A stretch of DNA of 64,000 nucleotides. Origin: CAKZNE01 sp002695025. Its GTDB lineage: Bacteria > Bacteroidota > Bacteroidia > Flavobacteriales > Schleiferiaceae. The notes beneath the pieces are model-generated. The model was not told the origin of the DNA. It was given only the letters and a program-made list of their open reading frames with translations, and made no database searches. Made by a program: the position numbers and the translations under genes. How positions within the stretch are numbered: position 1 is the first letter of the stretch; each line of letters begins with the position of its first letter. This document shows, piece by piece, positions 54,401 through 62,693 of the stretch. The DNA is taken from contig CAJWML010000008.1 in assembly GCA_913043285.1 (NCBI GenBank), positions 98,920 through 162,919 of the forward strand. The letters run 5' to 3'.

Positions 54401-55263
54401 ATGCCCAGGAGTATTACCTGCTGGCGTCCAATGATAGTATCAACTGGGACACTCTGGCTGTACAAACCGGAATGGCTGCCGGGGAGAGAGTGGATACCAT
54501 TAGTGGCTTAAGTGGGAATTATCGCTACCTGCAGATGTACGGAACCGTGCGAAACGGGGTGTGGGGTTATTCCATTTACGAGTTTGAGATATGTGGCTCT
54601 GCCACCACTTCAGCAGGTGTTATTCTTCCCGCTTTTATAGAGGCCGAAGATTATACGGCTATGAGTGGGGTACAGTTGGAAGCTACTGCCGATGCAGGAG
54701 GTGGCGATAATGTAGGATGGATCGATACCGGTGACTGGATGGAATACGAAGTAAATTCTCCGGGTTCCACCACCTATGATATCGACCTGCGCGTAGCTGC
54801 ACTTTATGCAGGTGGAGAGATTGAGATATTTACGGATAATACCTCATTGGGAACGGTTACTGTTCCTTCTACCGGAGGCTGGCAGGTGTGGACTACTGTA
54901 TCCACTACGGTTAGTCTTCCCGCGGGTGCACAAACCCTTCGGGTGGAAGCTGAAACAGGTGGTTTCAATGTTAACTGGATTGATGTGCAACTGGCTTCCG
55001 GTTCCCTTATTAATCAATCCGGACCCGGAGCGGAAAAACAGGGAGATCGCATTTCCATAGCAATATTCCCCAACCCGGCTGATGAGGAGATCAACATTTT
55101 TACGGATGAAAGCGGAATGTTTACCATTAGGGATCTTCAAGGTCGCCTGGTAAAGGAAGGTGCGGTAAAAGAAGGGCTTAATCGCGTGGATATAAAGAAC
55201 CTGGCGATGGGGGTTTACCTCATACGCCTTCAAGGTGAAGTGCGGCAAATTGTTATCAGGTAA
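51475..55263 (+). CDS. Secreted multidomain GH81 endo-1,3-beta-glucanase
   Basis: A 1262-residue enzyme from the ATG at 51475, with a signal peptide (MILGVVSIHAQ). The GH81 signature is clear: ETRPIPTNDWWTDLIIQQYG near the start, DNHFHYGY near residue 586 and NNQESTSEAMQSW near 657, the last holding the catalytic acidic residues. A discoidin-like segment interrupts the GH81 N-terminal beta domain (222-360), apparently in permuted order. Behind the catalytic part lie a regular discoidin domain (917-1041: AAIDGNPGSRW; AITVDLG), a CBM6 domain (1052-1180: FIEAEDYTAMSGVQL; GWIDTGDWMEY) and a type A T9SS sorting domain (1192-1262: IAIFPNPADEEINIFT). It should attack laminarin-like glucan at the cell surface. 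Confidence 0.9.
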   Translation: MNKLVNGVILMILGVVSIHAQTPVSVGSGSYASFPPASENQDDWNGDGQGDLYPFVFDQPIYVSDNETRPIPTNDWWTDLIIQQYGGLMWAYPLVINPEDYGVQLFYPNSFVPDGSNMEYGGSMTISAANYAPDKAIASDWSDWGVKMSMPQASNNTNMDVTFAHGVPFAWFETQGIDPELSFDQGASYLTAGGAAVQFPTTSSFVVQTDGRYFGIHLDGTSSAEIQGQQYVTIDLGSAQTITDVDLHWETAFASGYSLQVSNDNTNWTTVYSETNGDGGYDSLSVAASGRYVKIVLSERGTIYAYSLWEVEIYNGATLLSSGQPVEVSSYEAFYTGNLVTDNNHGTRWASDGSQQESLVLNTGSGNAYFVVSALPSPADLTTYGAYAYNKVVDTEVQYDYDVIAGEVDVDWNITTVNLQGGAAGNTIQGFIPHQYEIADNSISFTANNYVTSRGTMKTAIGNSFSFTYDFGGILPNYNAPYLNSGDADPYDAEVMFDLLTRFSKKQGYGGDTYWGGKDLVNFAKYTLMAKEMNHQAYESLKSKTREALVNWLTYTPGETEKFYARYDRWGAIVGFNESYGSSQFTDNHFHYGYLVLASALYGMVDQSFLDDYGDMIKLIAQQYANWDRSDTFLPYMRTFDPWIGHSYAGGTSSSTGNNQESTSEAMQSWIGLFLLGDVLGDDDILDLGAFGYISEAYATLEYWFDWKERNLPANYAHNVVGILSNQGFAYGTYFSASPVHIHGIQYLPVNPGFKYLAEDPTWAAREYNDMMVEAANIDGHTGETDFGDDWAHVALGFRQLFDPEYVSEFMADNLALGSSSADYIMDYEVAGMTYYYTHANQNLGDFSFDYHTNFPSSSVFEENGNFSYAVAYNPASTTQTCNVYNASGTVIASFSVPAKTLVTYPQLPATGQQPAGCYGLLSAAASATSGNPDAAIDGNPGSRWESAFSDPQAITVDLGIGSAISEVTLSWETANAQEYYLLASNDSINWDTLAVQTGMAAGERVDTISGLSGNYRYLQMYGTVRNGVWGYSIYEFEICGSATTSAGVILPAFIEAEDYTAMSGVQLEATADAGGGDNVGWIDTGDWMEYEVNSPGSTTYDIDLRVAALYAGGEIEIFTDNTSLGTVTVPSTGGWQVWTTVSTTVSLPAGAQTLRVEAETGGFNVNWIDVQLASGSLINQSGPGAEKQGDRISIAIFPNPADEEINIFTDESGMFTIRDLQGRLVKEGAVKEGLNRVDIKNLAMGVYLIRLQGEVRQIVIR

Positions 55264-55270
55264 TTGAATA

Positions 55271-55296
55271 AGGGGGCTGAATGATCAGCCCCTTTT
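55271..55296 (+). terminator. Intrinsic terminator
   Basis: GGGGGCTGA-ATGA-TCAGCCCC followed by TTTT, just after the GH81 stop. Confidence 0.75.
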
Positions 55297-55310
55297 CTTT
55301 TGCAAACCTT

Positions 55311-55529
55311 TTAACGATTCCTGGGATAGTCGTAATCCTCGTAAAAGCGATCTTCAAAAGTATTTGGAGAAGGATTAGGGTCTTTCAATACTCGGTACAC
55401 TAAGCCTGCTACGATCAAAGGCGATATACTGACCATCCATAATGCAAGAGTGGTGAGGCTCAGAAAAATGATGAGCACATACAGGCTTATGAGAATGCAA
55501 GAAGCTATGATCACATTTTTTAGCGTCAT
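55311..55529 (-). CDS. Small membrane protein
   Basis: A 72-residue protein with two adjacent hydrophobic segments (IIASCILISLYVLIIFLSLT; LALWMVSISPLIVAGLVYRV) and an acidic, Tyr/Asp-rich cytoplasmic tail (DRFYEDYDYPRNR). No family is recognised. It has a start and frame of the kind expected for a real gene and lies between two terminators. Confidence 0.5.
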   Translation of the reverse strand: MTLKNVIIASCILISLYVLIIFLSLTTLALWMVSISPLIVAGLVYRVLKDPNPSPNTFEDRFYEDYDYPRNR

Positions 55530-55600
55530 ATTCTCTTAACAGATCTTTAAGTGTAAGGTTTATAGTTTGTTATAACATTATCAGCCGATTACAAATAAAA

Positions 55601-55624
55601 AAGGCCGCTCGAAAGAGCGGCCTT
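55601..55624 (-). terminator. Intrinsic terminator
   Basis: AAGGCCGCTC-GAAA-GAGCGGCCTT, with a T run on the minus strand, for the T9SS gene ending at 55647. Confidence 0.75.
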
Positions 55625-55646
55625 CTTGGTATCAGAACGGGTGATT

Positions 55647-58580
55647 TTATTTGATCACCAGTTTCTCAGTATGAATAAGCTGATCCCCGTAGAAAATACG
55701 GTATACGTAAATTCCGGAGGTCAGTTCTTTAAGGTCAATCCGGTTATTCGTATTGAGCGAAATAGCCGAGTTGTAAACCTCATGGCTGGCCATGTCAGAT
55801 ATCACTATCCGACCTTGGGCCTGCAGTGCTGCATCCATTTCATAATTAACGGTAACATCCACAAACTCATCCGCAGGATTAGGTACGGTAGTTACCGTAA
55901 AGTCCTCCACATTCAAAGATCCTCCGTTAACGGAAATCTTAGTGGCTGGAGTGATTATCGGACCGCCTGGTTGTATAACCAATCCGCAAGAGCATTTCTT
56001 GCTGCTCCAGGCAGATAAGGTACCATCACTGCATCTTGCTCTTACTTTCCAGGAGAAGCAAGCAGAAGTAGAAGAAACGGTGTATGAATTACTCAGTACA
56101 GATAAGGTAGTTACACTTGGCCGCTGAGAATTACCACAGCAGTCAGGATCATTATTTTCAATGTAGATGTCATAACTGCTGGCGTTAAACACCGCATCCC
56201 ATGTGAGTTGTTGCCCACCTTTTACCACTCTGCAGGAGAGGTTGGTAGGGGTGCTGATGATGCACCGTGGTGCGCAAGAGCAGGCTTTGCTCCAGGCAGA
56301 AACGGTACCATCCGCACATACAGCTCTTACCCACCATGAGAAGCATTGGTTGGTACCACTCACATAGTAGGTGGTATCATTGACTGTTTCAGGCAGGGTG
56401 CTGAAGCCAATTTGACCATTTCCGCAGCATTTCGGATCGTTATAACTGAAACTGATCTGGTAGCTTACTGCATTAGGTACAGATGACCAACTTAGGTTCT
56501 GACCACGTTGATAAAAACATTTCAGGTTTTCGGGCGCTTTAATAACACACGGTCCGCAGTTGATGCTATAGGTGATACTGTCGCTGCAACCGGTTTTATT
56601 ATCGGTTACCACAACGGTAATGGGCAGATCATTCAAGGATACAGAAGTGGCGCTGCCGTTGGTTCCGTTGCTCCAGGCAAATGAATAATCAGGTGTGCCT
56701 ATCTGAACACCGTCCCGCAATACAATAATTGGGAACTGGGTATTGGGGTGTTCACAAGGATCAAAGGTGCAGAGAGAATCCACATCCAGGTTAAAGGTCA
56801 CCGTATCACAGCAAACTCCGTTCAGTCCCGGATCATCACAGCATTCAAAAAGGAAAGTCTCTGTCCACAGGCAGGTGTCGGGGCCGGCCACGGTCACTAT
56901 CACGGCTGAATCCGGGTATACGTAGGATATAGCATTGTTGTTGCCCGGATCATGACTCCAGGTGATAGTGTACAGCGTGTTGTCAATGAGCATTCCATTT
57001 TCATCATAAATAAAGATGGGGAATTGCTCATCCGGGTATTCGCAGTAGTTGCAGCAAGGATCACCATTGGTGCTGCGGTTGGGATATTTAGCCGCCATAG
57101 TGCTGCGGTATTTTTGCAATTCATCCTCGATTCTCTTGCTCACAAAGAGCTTGGAATTTCCGGTGAGATCACAGCAGGTGAGGATGTCAAATTCGGGGCA
57201 GCAAGCTGAATTGTAAATGTAGTCATTATTCTGGCCTGGGTTAGTGTGGTAGTCACTTTCAATGTGGATAAGTCCACCCCCAAAGGAGAAGAACACTTCT
57301 ACAAAAAAGTCAAATCCATCACCCGTACTTACGCCTCCGGGAAGATTGGCCGGAGTAACGGTAAAGGAGAAGTTGTTACCAGACCATACCACGGGGATAG
57401 TGCCCACGGTTACATCCACACCCGTTTGCAGTATTCTGAGCCTGATGCTGTCAATAAGAGCTGTATCACATTTTGAAATGGCAAACTCAACAGATCCGGT
57501 TACCTGCATGGTATTTCCGCTACAGGTATCGGTGGGGTTCAACTCAATGGAGCCTTCAAAATTACAGGGGTCAGTGGTGTCCGCTGAACAAGTGTCGCAA
57601 ATATCATCCACATAGGCATAGCCCCAGTGTCCACCGGCTCCGCAGTCTGTAGCTACAAATTCCAGGGTAACCGTATCACCGGGCGACCCACAGGCGTCCA
57701 GCGAAGCGCAGCTCCAGTCGCGGTAGCGTACGTTGCTATGACTAGGGGATTGCAACAGGAAGGGGTCCGAAGTATAGGCACTGTGGCAGATACGGTCGCA
57801 CTCCACACCATTTTCGTCCAGTACGCGGGCCAGGAAAGTAGGTTTCCGGCCATCGTGGCTGGTGCCCGGATCCCACAGAACAGGAGCGTAGTGGAAAAAG
57901 ATCTCTTCGTCCGGAGCGGAAAGTACCACCCGTTTGATAAGCTTACTAACGCTGTAGTTAGGGTAGGTAAAGTTGGTGTCGTTCATGTCGGAATTGATCC
58001 GTGCGGCATAGGTGCCGCTATTCACCCTGTTAATAGGCGCGTAATTGTCCATCAGTGTATTGTCCACTATGTCAAAATCTCCGGCAAAAGACATGCTGTT
58101 ATTGGAGAAAATGATGGGATCAGGAACGGCCGGGGTGAGAATATTGCAATCACCGGATGAATAGCCATTAGCTCCATAAGCGGTCTGGCCGGTGTAATTA
58201 CTGAAATTACCGGCTTCAAAATCACCATTAGCGCAAGTTCCGGCCACAATCATAGGCTGGTAAAGAACTTTGGATTCCGGGTGCTGGTTAAAGTACACGC
58301 CTCGCCAGTACTGTTGCTTGAACTGTTGCAACAGATGTTGTTCCTGGGCAGGAGTCAGTGGCTCTTCATAACTCTGGATAAAGTTGTTGAATTCTTCCAT
58401 TTTGCCGGGAGGCAATGGTTGGTCGATCTGTCCGCTAATGTAATTGCGGACCGTCTGTTCGTGCATGGTCATTTTTTCCTGTCTGAGGAAAAATTCCCCT
58501 TTTGTTTCCTGAGCGCCAAGCCAGGACATGGCACAACAGGATAATAAAAGAGTGTAAAATGAAATAATTTTTCTTTTCAT
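55647..58580 (-). CDS. Large Cys-rich T9SS-secreted protein (copy 2 of a paralogous pair)
   Basis: A 977-residue protein with a signal peptide (SFYTLLLSCCAMSWLGAQ) and T9SS sorting domain (from about 895: TTVPNPADEFVDVTVNY; GIYVYRIFYGDQLI). It repeats the layout of the 21749-24688 protein: helical start (EEPLTPAQEQHLLQQFKQQY), beta domain (KPTFLARVLDENGVECDRIC), Cys-pair repeats (CCNYCEYPDEQFPIFIY; HPNTQFPIIVL) and two fibronectin III-like repeats (CFSWWVRAVC; CFSWKVRARC). Length and order are nearly equal (977 versus 979 residues). The copies differ at many positions, so the duplication is not recent. No enzyme motif is seen; adhesin or matrix function is possible. Confidence 0.8.
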   Translation of the reverse strand: MKRKIISFYTLLLSCCAMSWLGAQETKGEFFLRQEKMTMHEQTVRNYISGQIDQPLPPGKMEEFNNFIQSYEEPLTPAQEQHLLQQFKQQYWRGVYFNQHPESKVLYQPMIVAGTCANGDFEAGNFSNYTGQTAYGANGYSSGDCNILTPAVPDPIIFSNNSMSFAGDFDIVDNTLMDNYAPINRVNSGTYAARINSDMNDTNFTYPNYSVSKLIKRVVLSAPDEEIFFHYAPVLWDPGTSHDGRKPTFLARVLDENGVECDRICHSAYTSDPFLLQSPSHSNVRYRDWSCASLDACGSPGDTVTLEFVATDCGAGGHWGYAYVDDICDTCSADTTDPCNFEGSIELNPTDTCSGNTMQVTGSVEFAISKCDTALIDSIRLRILQTGVDVTVGTIPVVWSGNNFSFTVTPANLPGGVSTGDGFDFFVEVFFSFGGGLIHIESDYHTNPGQNNDYIYNSACCPEFDILTCCDLTGNSKLFVSKRIEDELQKYRSTMAAKYPNRSTNGDPCCNYCEYPDEQFPIFIYDENGMLIDNTLYTITWSHDPGNNNAISYVYPDSAVIVTVAGPDTCLWTETFLFECCDDPGLNGVCCDTVTFNLDVDSLCTFDPCEHPNTQFPIIVLRDGVQIGTPDYSFAWSNGTNGSATSVSLNDLPITVVVTDNKTGCSDSITYSINCGPCVIKAPENLKCFYQRGQNLSWSSVPNAVSYQISFSYNDPKCCGNGQIGFSTLPETVNDTTYYVSGTNQCFSWWVRAVCADGTVSAWSKACSCAPRCIISTPTNLSCRVVKGGQQLTWDAVFNASSYDIYIENNDPDCCGNSQRPSVTTLSVLSNSYTVSSTSACFSWKVRARCSDGTLSAWSSKKCSCGLVIQPGGPIITPATKISVNGGSLNVEDFTVTTVPNPADEFVDVTVNYEMDAALQAQGRIVISDMASHEVYNSAISLNTNNRIDLKELTSGIYVYRIFYGDQLIHTEKLVIK

Positions 58581-58602
58581 TTTAAGGGTTGATTATTGGT
58601 TA

Positions 58603-58642
58603 TTTCCTACTCTTTTTTCTGGATTTTCGGATGACTCCATTT
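58603..58642 (-). promoter_or_regulatory. Conserved 5' leader element shared with the paralogue
   Basis: On the plus strand TTTCCTACTCTTTT, then GGATTTTCGGA and CTCCATTT, 23-62 bp upstream of the start. This matches 24714-24752 with a gap of two or three bases, while the DNA on either side does not match. Confidence 0.5.
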
Positions 58643-58949
58643 TAAGCTTAGTAGCTCTTAAATGTAGTCACTTAATTTTGACATTTGCAACTTATTTATT
58701 TGAAAACAAGATTATTAGAAATAAGATTGAATGAAAAAACGGAACTCAATCCATTGGTATTCAAATGCTATTAGACAGCTCTTGTTAAAATTAAAATAGT
58801 TTAAAATTAATATGGATAATTTTTTTATTATTTTTAGAATGATTTAAACATTCATTTAATTGATAATGAATGTTTAAAAAAGGAATTAAAAGCAGTATGG
58901 CTAATTAAAATGGATACAAAAGCGCAGAGGGGGCGCAGGGTATGACTGT
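58643..58949. other. A+T-rich intergenic DNA
   Basis: Very A+T-rich (runs such as TTTTTTATTATTTTTAG) and without a gene. It separates the T9SS gene from the end of the cytochrome oxidase operon. Confidence 0.5.
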
Positions 58950-59645
58950 TTAATTACAGCTCTGAACACTGGCGGGATGAACCGGAAGCTGGGGAGAAAG
59001 ATAGGGGATGCCCAAATCCATGCCCCTGAGAATGAGCAAGAGGGCGGTGATCATCACAAAGGCAGGGATGAGTTTTTGTATCCACCTGGCCCGGCTTTGT
59101 AAAAAACGAAAGGCCCCCATATTGGTAAGGAAGAGAAGAGGTAAGGTGCCTGTACCGAAAAGGAACATCAAGAAAAGGGCCTGTAAAGGATTTCCACTGG
59201 CGGTAGCCGGAATGATGGCGAGGTATACCATGCCACAAGGAAGCAAGCCATTCAATACGCCACTGCCGCTGTAATACAGCCTTCGGGAAGCGCGTTTTTG
59301 TTGCAGGCGCCCACGCATGCGGTTCAGGTAAGGAAAAAGAAGTTTCAATAGCTTACGGTCCAGTTTAAGGAAGTAAAAGGCGGCCAAAGCAAAGAGCAGG
59401 AAAAGACCACTGAGCAAGGATGCGTTCTGCTGCCAGCTCTGCAGGCCTAACCCACGGCCTAAAAAACCGGCCAGCAGACCTAATAAGCTGTAGGTGAGGA
59501 TGCGGCTGAGGTGATAGAGTGCAATATGCGCAGGCCTTGCCTTGCTATGAAAGGCACCTGTAACCACTGCCTGCAGCGGTCCACACATGCCTATACAATG
59601 CAGAGATGAAAAGAGTCCGAGCAAAAATGCACTCGCCAGTATCAT
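58950..59645 (-). CDS. SafE/TauE-like membrane protein of the cbb3 cluster
   Basis: A 231-residue polytopic membrane protein. LHCIGMCGPLQ (about 16-26) and NGLLPCGMVYLA (about 133-144) are the paired Cys motifs of the sulfite-exporter/DsbD-like group usually found at the end of fix/cco operons. Copper or sulfur handling for oxidase assembly is the usual inference. Its ATG overlaps the end of the CcoH-like gene by four bases. Confidence 0.8.
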   Translation of the reverse strand: MILASAFLLGLFSSLHCIGMCGPLQAVVTGAFHSKARPAHIALYHLSRILTYSLLGLLAGFLGRGLGLQSWQQNASLLSGLFLLFALAAFYFLKLDRKLLKLLFPYLNRMRGRLQQKRASRRLYYSGSGVLNGLLPCGMVYLAIIPATASGNPLQALFLMFLFGTGTLPLLFLTNMGAFRFLQSRARWIQKLIPAFVMITALLLILRGMDLGIPYLSPQLPVHPASVQSCN

Positions 59646-60082
59646 AGCACAATTTCAGGCTCAAAGAAGTAATCCACGTCTTCACAATGTACTTTCACCT
59701 TTGCAATCCATTTGCCGGTGGCAAAATGCGGAAAGTCTATCGTAAAACGGTTGTTGATGGTTTTTCCTTGGTCTATGTGAAAATCATAATCCGCTTCCAA
59801 CTCATAATACATGTGGGTTTTTACGGTTTTCGTTTTTCCTTCCAGGTCGCTGGGAAGCTCCAGTAAGATCTGATCACCTTCCACTTTCAGCCGGGCTTTA
59901 TCTTCCAGGCGCAGGGCATTGGTACGTTGATCAATCACTTCCTGGAAGGCCAGTTCCTCAGCATAGTAATCTTCACTCACCAGGTCAAAATCCTGCTGTA
60001 AAGCAGTATACACAGCAAAGGACAGTAGTCCTGCAAATACGATGAGCGTCAGTGCAATTCCGGTTCCCCAATTCCATTTCAT
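59642..60082 (-). CDS. ccoH: FixH/CcoH-like cytochrome oxidase assembly protein
   Basis: A 146-residue protein with one N-terminal transmembrane helix (GIALTLIVFAGLLSFAVYTA) and a periplasmic domain starting DLVSEDYYAEELAFQEVIDQ, a FixH hallmark. FixH/CcoH supports assembly or stability of the cbb3 oxidase. It lies between ccoG (11 bp) and the SafE-like gene (ATGA overlap). Confidence 0.8.
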   Translation of the reverse strand: MKWNWGTGIALTLIVFAGLLSFAVYTALQQDFDLVSEDYYAEELAFQEVIDQRTNALRLEDKARLKVEGDQILLELPSDLEGKTKTVKTHMYYELEADYDFHIDQGKTINNRFTIDFPHFATGKWIAKVKVHCEDVDYFFEPEIVL

Positions 60083-60093
60083 AGCTATTGTTT

Positions 60094-61518
60094 TTAGTTT
60101 CGGATCACCGGTCCGTTAAAGTTAGTGGTGATCTCATCCATAATTTTATTCTTGTGGTAAAGTGTCAGTTTTACTTCGGTATTGCGGCTGTCCAGGTCTT
60201 TTTTGTCCAGGTAAATGAGCAGTGCGCCTTCGGCCAGGCTGCCCTGTTTTACCCGGATGGGACTGCCCCCGGCTACTTCCAAACGTCCCTGAGGCTCATC
60301 AAGAACGATCTCCAGTTCCAGGTCTTCAGCCGTTTTGTTGATCATCTTATAGTTGTACACATTACTCAAGGTGTCTGCATCCACTTTTTGATACAGTTGG
60401 CCCGGCATACGGAGTACAATGGCTTCCACATCGGTACGGCTGGCTAAAAGGAACCCGAAGATCCCGATCAAAACCGTTAGCACTGCGGAGTATGCTATAA
60501 CCCGGGGGGTAAAGATCCTTTTACGTTGGTGGGCAATATTCTCTTCGCTATCGTAGCGGATCAATCCACGCGGCCGATTGATGCTATCCATAATGTGGTC
60601 GCAGGCATCCATGCAAGCGGTGCAATTGATACATTCCAGCTGGGTGCCGTTGCGGATATCAATACCGGTAGGGCACACTTCCACACATTGGTTACAGTCA
60701 ATACAATCACCTTTGCCCAGCGCTTCACGGTCCTCGTTTTTACGGAATTTACCGCGCTGTTCACCCCTGCGGTAATCGTAGGCAATAACTACGGAGAAGC
60801 GATCCAGCAGTACACTTTGCAGCCGCCCGTAAGGACATACGATCACGCACACCTGCTCCCGGAACCAGGCAAATACAAAGAAGAAAACCCCGGAAAAGAT
60901 GAGAATAGAGATGAGTCCGCTGATGTGGTTGGCCGGGTTATCACTCACAATTTGCCACCACTCATTTCTACTGATTAGATACATCATAAAAACGTTGGCT
61001 ACCACAAAGCTGATCCCATAGAACAGGCTGTTCTTTACCGTACGTTTCCAGATCTTTTCCCACTTCCAGGGCATGCGGGCCAGGCGCATCTGCTGATTGC
61101 GATCGCCATCTATCCAGTATTCGATCCTCCGGAAAACGTGCTCCATAAAAATGGTTTGCGGACAAACCCATCCGCAGAAAAGACGCCCGAAGGCCACGGT
61201 AAAAACGGCAATGAACAGTACCCCGATGATCATGGCCAGAACGGCCAGGAAAAAATCTTCCGGCCAGAATATCTGGCCAAAGAGGATAAACTTGCGCTCC
61301 AGCACATTAAACATCATGAAAGGGCGCCCATCAATGTAGATCAGCGGAGTGATAAAGAGAATTGCCAGCAAAATGTAGCTGACAATTCTCCGGTAATTGG
61401 TATAGCGCCCATTGGTTTTGCGCGGAAACAGAAAGTTTCGTTTACCACTTTCGTCAATGGTACTGACGTGATCCCGGAAATTGGGGTGGGTAATATGAAT
61501 GTTCTTTTTCTCCGCCAT
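60094..61518 (-). CDS. ccoG: Cytochrome c oxidase accessory protein CcoG
   Basis: A 474-residue membrane ferredoxin-like protein. Several transmembrane helices (about 40-200) include CGWVCPQTIFMEHVFRRIEY. Two 4Fe-4S sites follow: CIDCNQCVEVCPTGID and CINCTACMDACD (about 265-310). A C-terminal periplasmic Ig-like domain (370-474) completes the family layout. CcoG/FixG reduces Cu(II) for insertion into cbb3 oxidase. The gene is 17 bp after ccoP. Confidence 0.92.
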   Translation of the reverse strand: MAEKKNIHITHPNFRDHVSTIDESGKRNFLFPRKTNGRYTNYRRIVSYILLAILFITPLIYIDGRPFMMFNVLERKFILFGQIFWPEDFFLAVLAMIIGVLFIAVFTVAFGRLFCGWVCPQTIFMEHVFRRIEYWIDGDRNQQMRLARMPWKWEKIWKRTVKNSLFYGISFVVANVFMMYLISRNEWWQIVSDNPANHISGLISILIFSGVFFFVFAWFREQVCVIVCPYGRLQSVLLDRFSVVIAYDYRRGEQRGKFRKNEDREALGKGDCIDCNQCVEVCPTGIDIRNGTQLECINCTACMDACDHIMDSINRPRGLIRYDSEENIAHQRKRIFTPRVIAYSAVLTVLIGIFGFLLASRTDVEAIVLRMPGQLYQKVDADTLSNVYNYKMINKTAEDLELEIVLDEPQGRLEVAGGSPIRVKQGSLAEGALLIYLDKKDLDSRNTEVKLTLYHKNKIMDEITTNFNGPVIRN

Positions 61519-61535
61519 GACCGGGCGCTTTGAAT

Positions 61536-62501
61536 TTACTTAGTGTCTGTAGAATCTGTGTGGGTAGTGTCCGCAGGCTCGGCTATCAGACTGTCGGCCG
61601 GTAAGGCTTCTACGCCCTCATCAGCCGGAGCCTCATAGGCATCACCCTGTGGTTCTTTGGGGGTGGCAGGGGTGGTACCCTGCAGGCTCATGATATAGGA
61701 AGCCACTTTCTGCATGTCAGAAGGGTTCAACTGATCCTTCCAGGGGATCATGCCCTTGGCGGGAACACCGTATTTGATGGTGGTGAAAATATCCTTGATA
61801 CTACCACCGTGCAGCCAGTAAATGTCGGTGAGGTTAGGACCTACGCCTCCACCACCATCGGCTGCATGGCATACCTGGCAGTTCTTGGCAAATATCTTTG
61901 CTCCATCATTCAGCATGGCCGGGTCTTCCAGCATCACCACATTATTCTCGTCAACCAGATTGGCGGCATTGGCCAGGTATTCAGCCTTCTGTACTTCAGC
62001 TTCGGCCAGTTGTTGCTGGTATTCTTCAGCTGAAAGGGGAGCGGTACCCAGGATGTGGAAACGGAAAATGTAGATCACCGCAAATGCGATGGAAATATAG
62101 AACCCCCACAACCACCAGGGCGGAAGGTTATTATCCAGTTCACGAATGCCATCATAGTTGTGATCCAGTTCAATTTCAGCTTCCCTTTCAATGGGGCGGG
62201 CATCCTGCAGGCGTTTCCAGAGGCGGGTAAAGAAATCGTCCTGCATAGCGGCAATTTCTTCCTGGGGCAGCTCATCCAAACGACCTTCCTTGCGCAATAC
62301 AAAGTACTTGATGCTGTTGAGCGCTTCGGTAACCGCAGCGATGCTGAGAAGCAGGAAAAAAACCACTATGAGCACCATCCAGGTAATGGGATCAGCCAGT
62401 AGTTTGGCCGCTGCCTCGTGATCGATGTAAGGAACGGTAAAGGCCCCGGCCATCACCAGCAGCACAAAACCTACCAGGTATTTATCCTTTTTCTTATTCA
62501 T
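61536..62501 (-). CDS. ccoP: cbb3-type cytochrome c oxidase subunit CcoP, mono-heme form
   Basis: A 321-residue subunit from the ATG at 62501. The longer frame to 62543 would run further into ccoQ. There are hydrophobic segments near 8-30 and 35-60 and a third at about 125-145 (PPWWLWGFYISIAFAVIYIF). The cytochrome c domain has CQVCHAADGGGGVGPNLTD. Only one CxxCH is present, whereas the classic CcoP has two hemes. An Asp/Glu/Pro-rich tail (from about 280) ends the protein. It carries electrons to CcoN. The ATG lies within the last codons of ccoQ. Confidence 0.9.
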   Translation of the reverse strand: MNKKKDKYLVGFVLLVMAGAFTVPYIDHEAAAKLLADPITWMVLIVVFFLLLSIAAVTEALNSIKYFVLRKEGRLDELPQEEIAAMQDDFFTRLWKRLQDARPIEREAEIELDHNYDGIRELDNNLPPWWLWGFYISIAFAVIYIFRFHILGTAPLSAEEYQQQLAEAEVQKAEYLANAANLVDENNVVMLEDPAMLNDGAKIFAKNCQVCHAADGGGGVGPNLTDIYWLHGGSIKDIFTTIKYGVPAKGMIPWKDQLNPSDMQKVASYIMSLQGTTPATPKEPQGDAYEAPADEGVEALPADSLIAEPADTTHTDSTDTK

Positions 62502-62688
62502 GGTCTTGGTTTTTAGCGGGCTCTGCATCCAGCGGCAGGGCACCCAGTTTATGCATTCGTTGTTTGTCGGCTCTTAGCACATAGATCAGCGCCACCATGA
62601 AGATGGAGAAGAATATGAGGAAGGAGATCATGGGATAGATCTCTATCCCGCTGATCGTTTCCATGTGATGTTTGATGAATTTTAACAT
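62494..62688 (-). CDS. ccoQ: cbb3-type oxidase subunit CcoQ/FixQ
   Basis: A 64-residue protein with one transmembrane helix (IYPMISFLIFFSIFMVALIY) and a charged tail (DKQRMHKLGALPLDAEPAKN), the layout of CcoQ. Its stop overlaps the ccoP start by 8 bp and it is 5 bp after ccoNO. It is a small stabilising subunit. Confidence 0.82.
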   Translation of the reverse strand: MLKFIKHHMETISGIEIYPMISFLIFFSIFMVALIYVLRADKQRMHKLGALPLDAEPAKNQDHE

Positions 62689-62693
62689 GGCTC

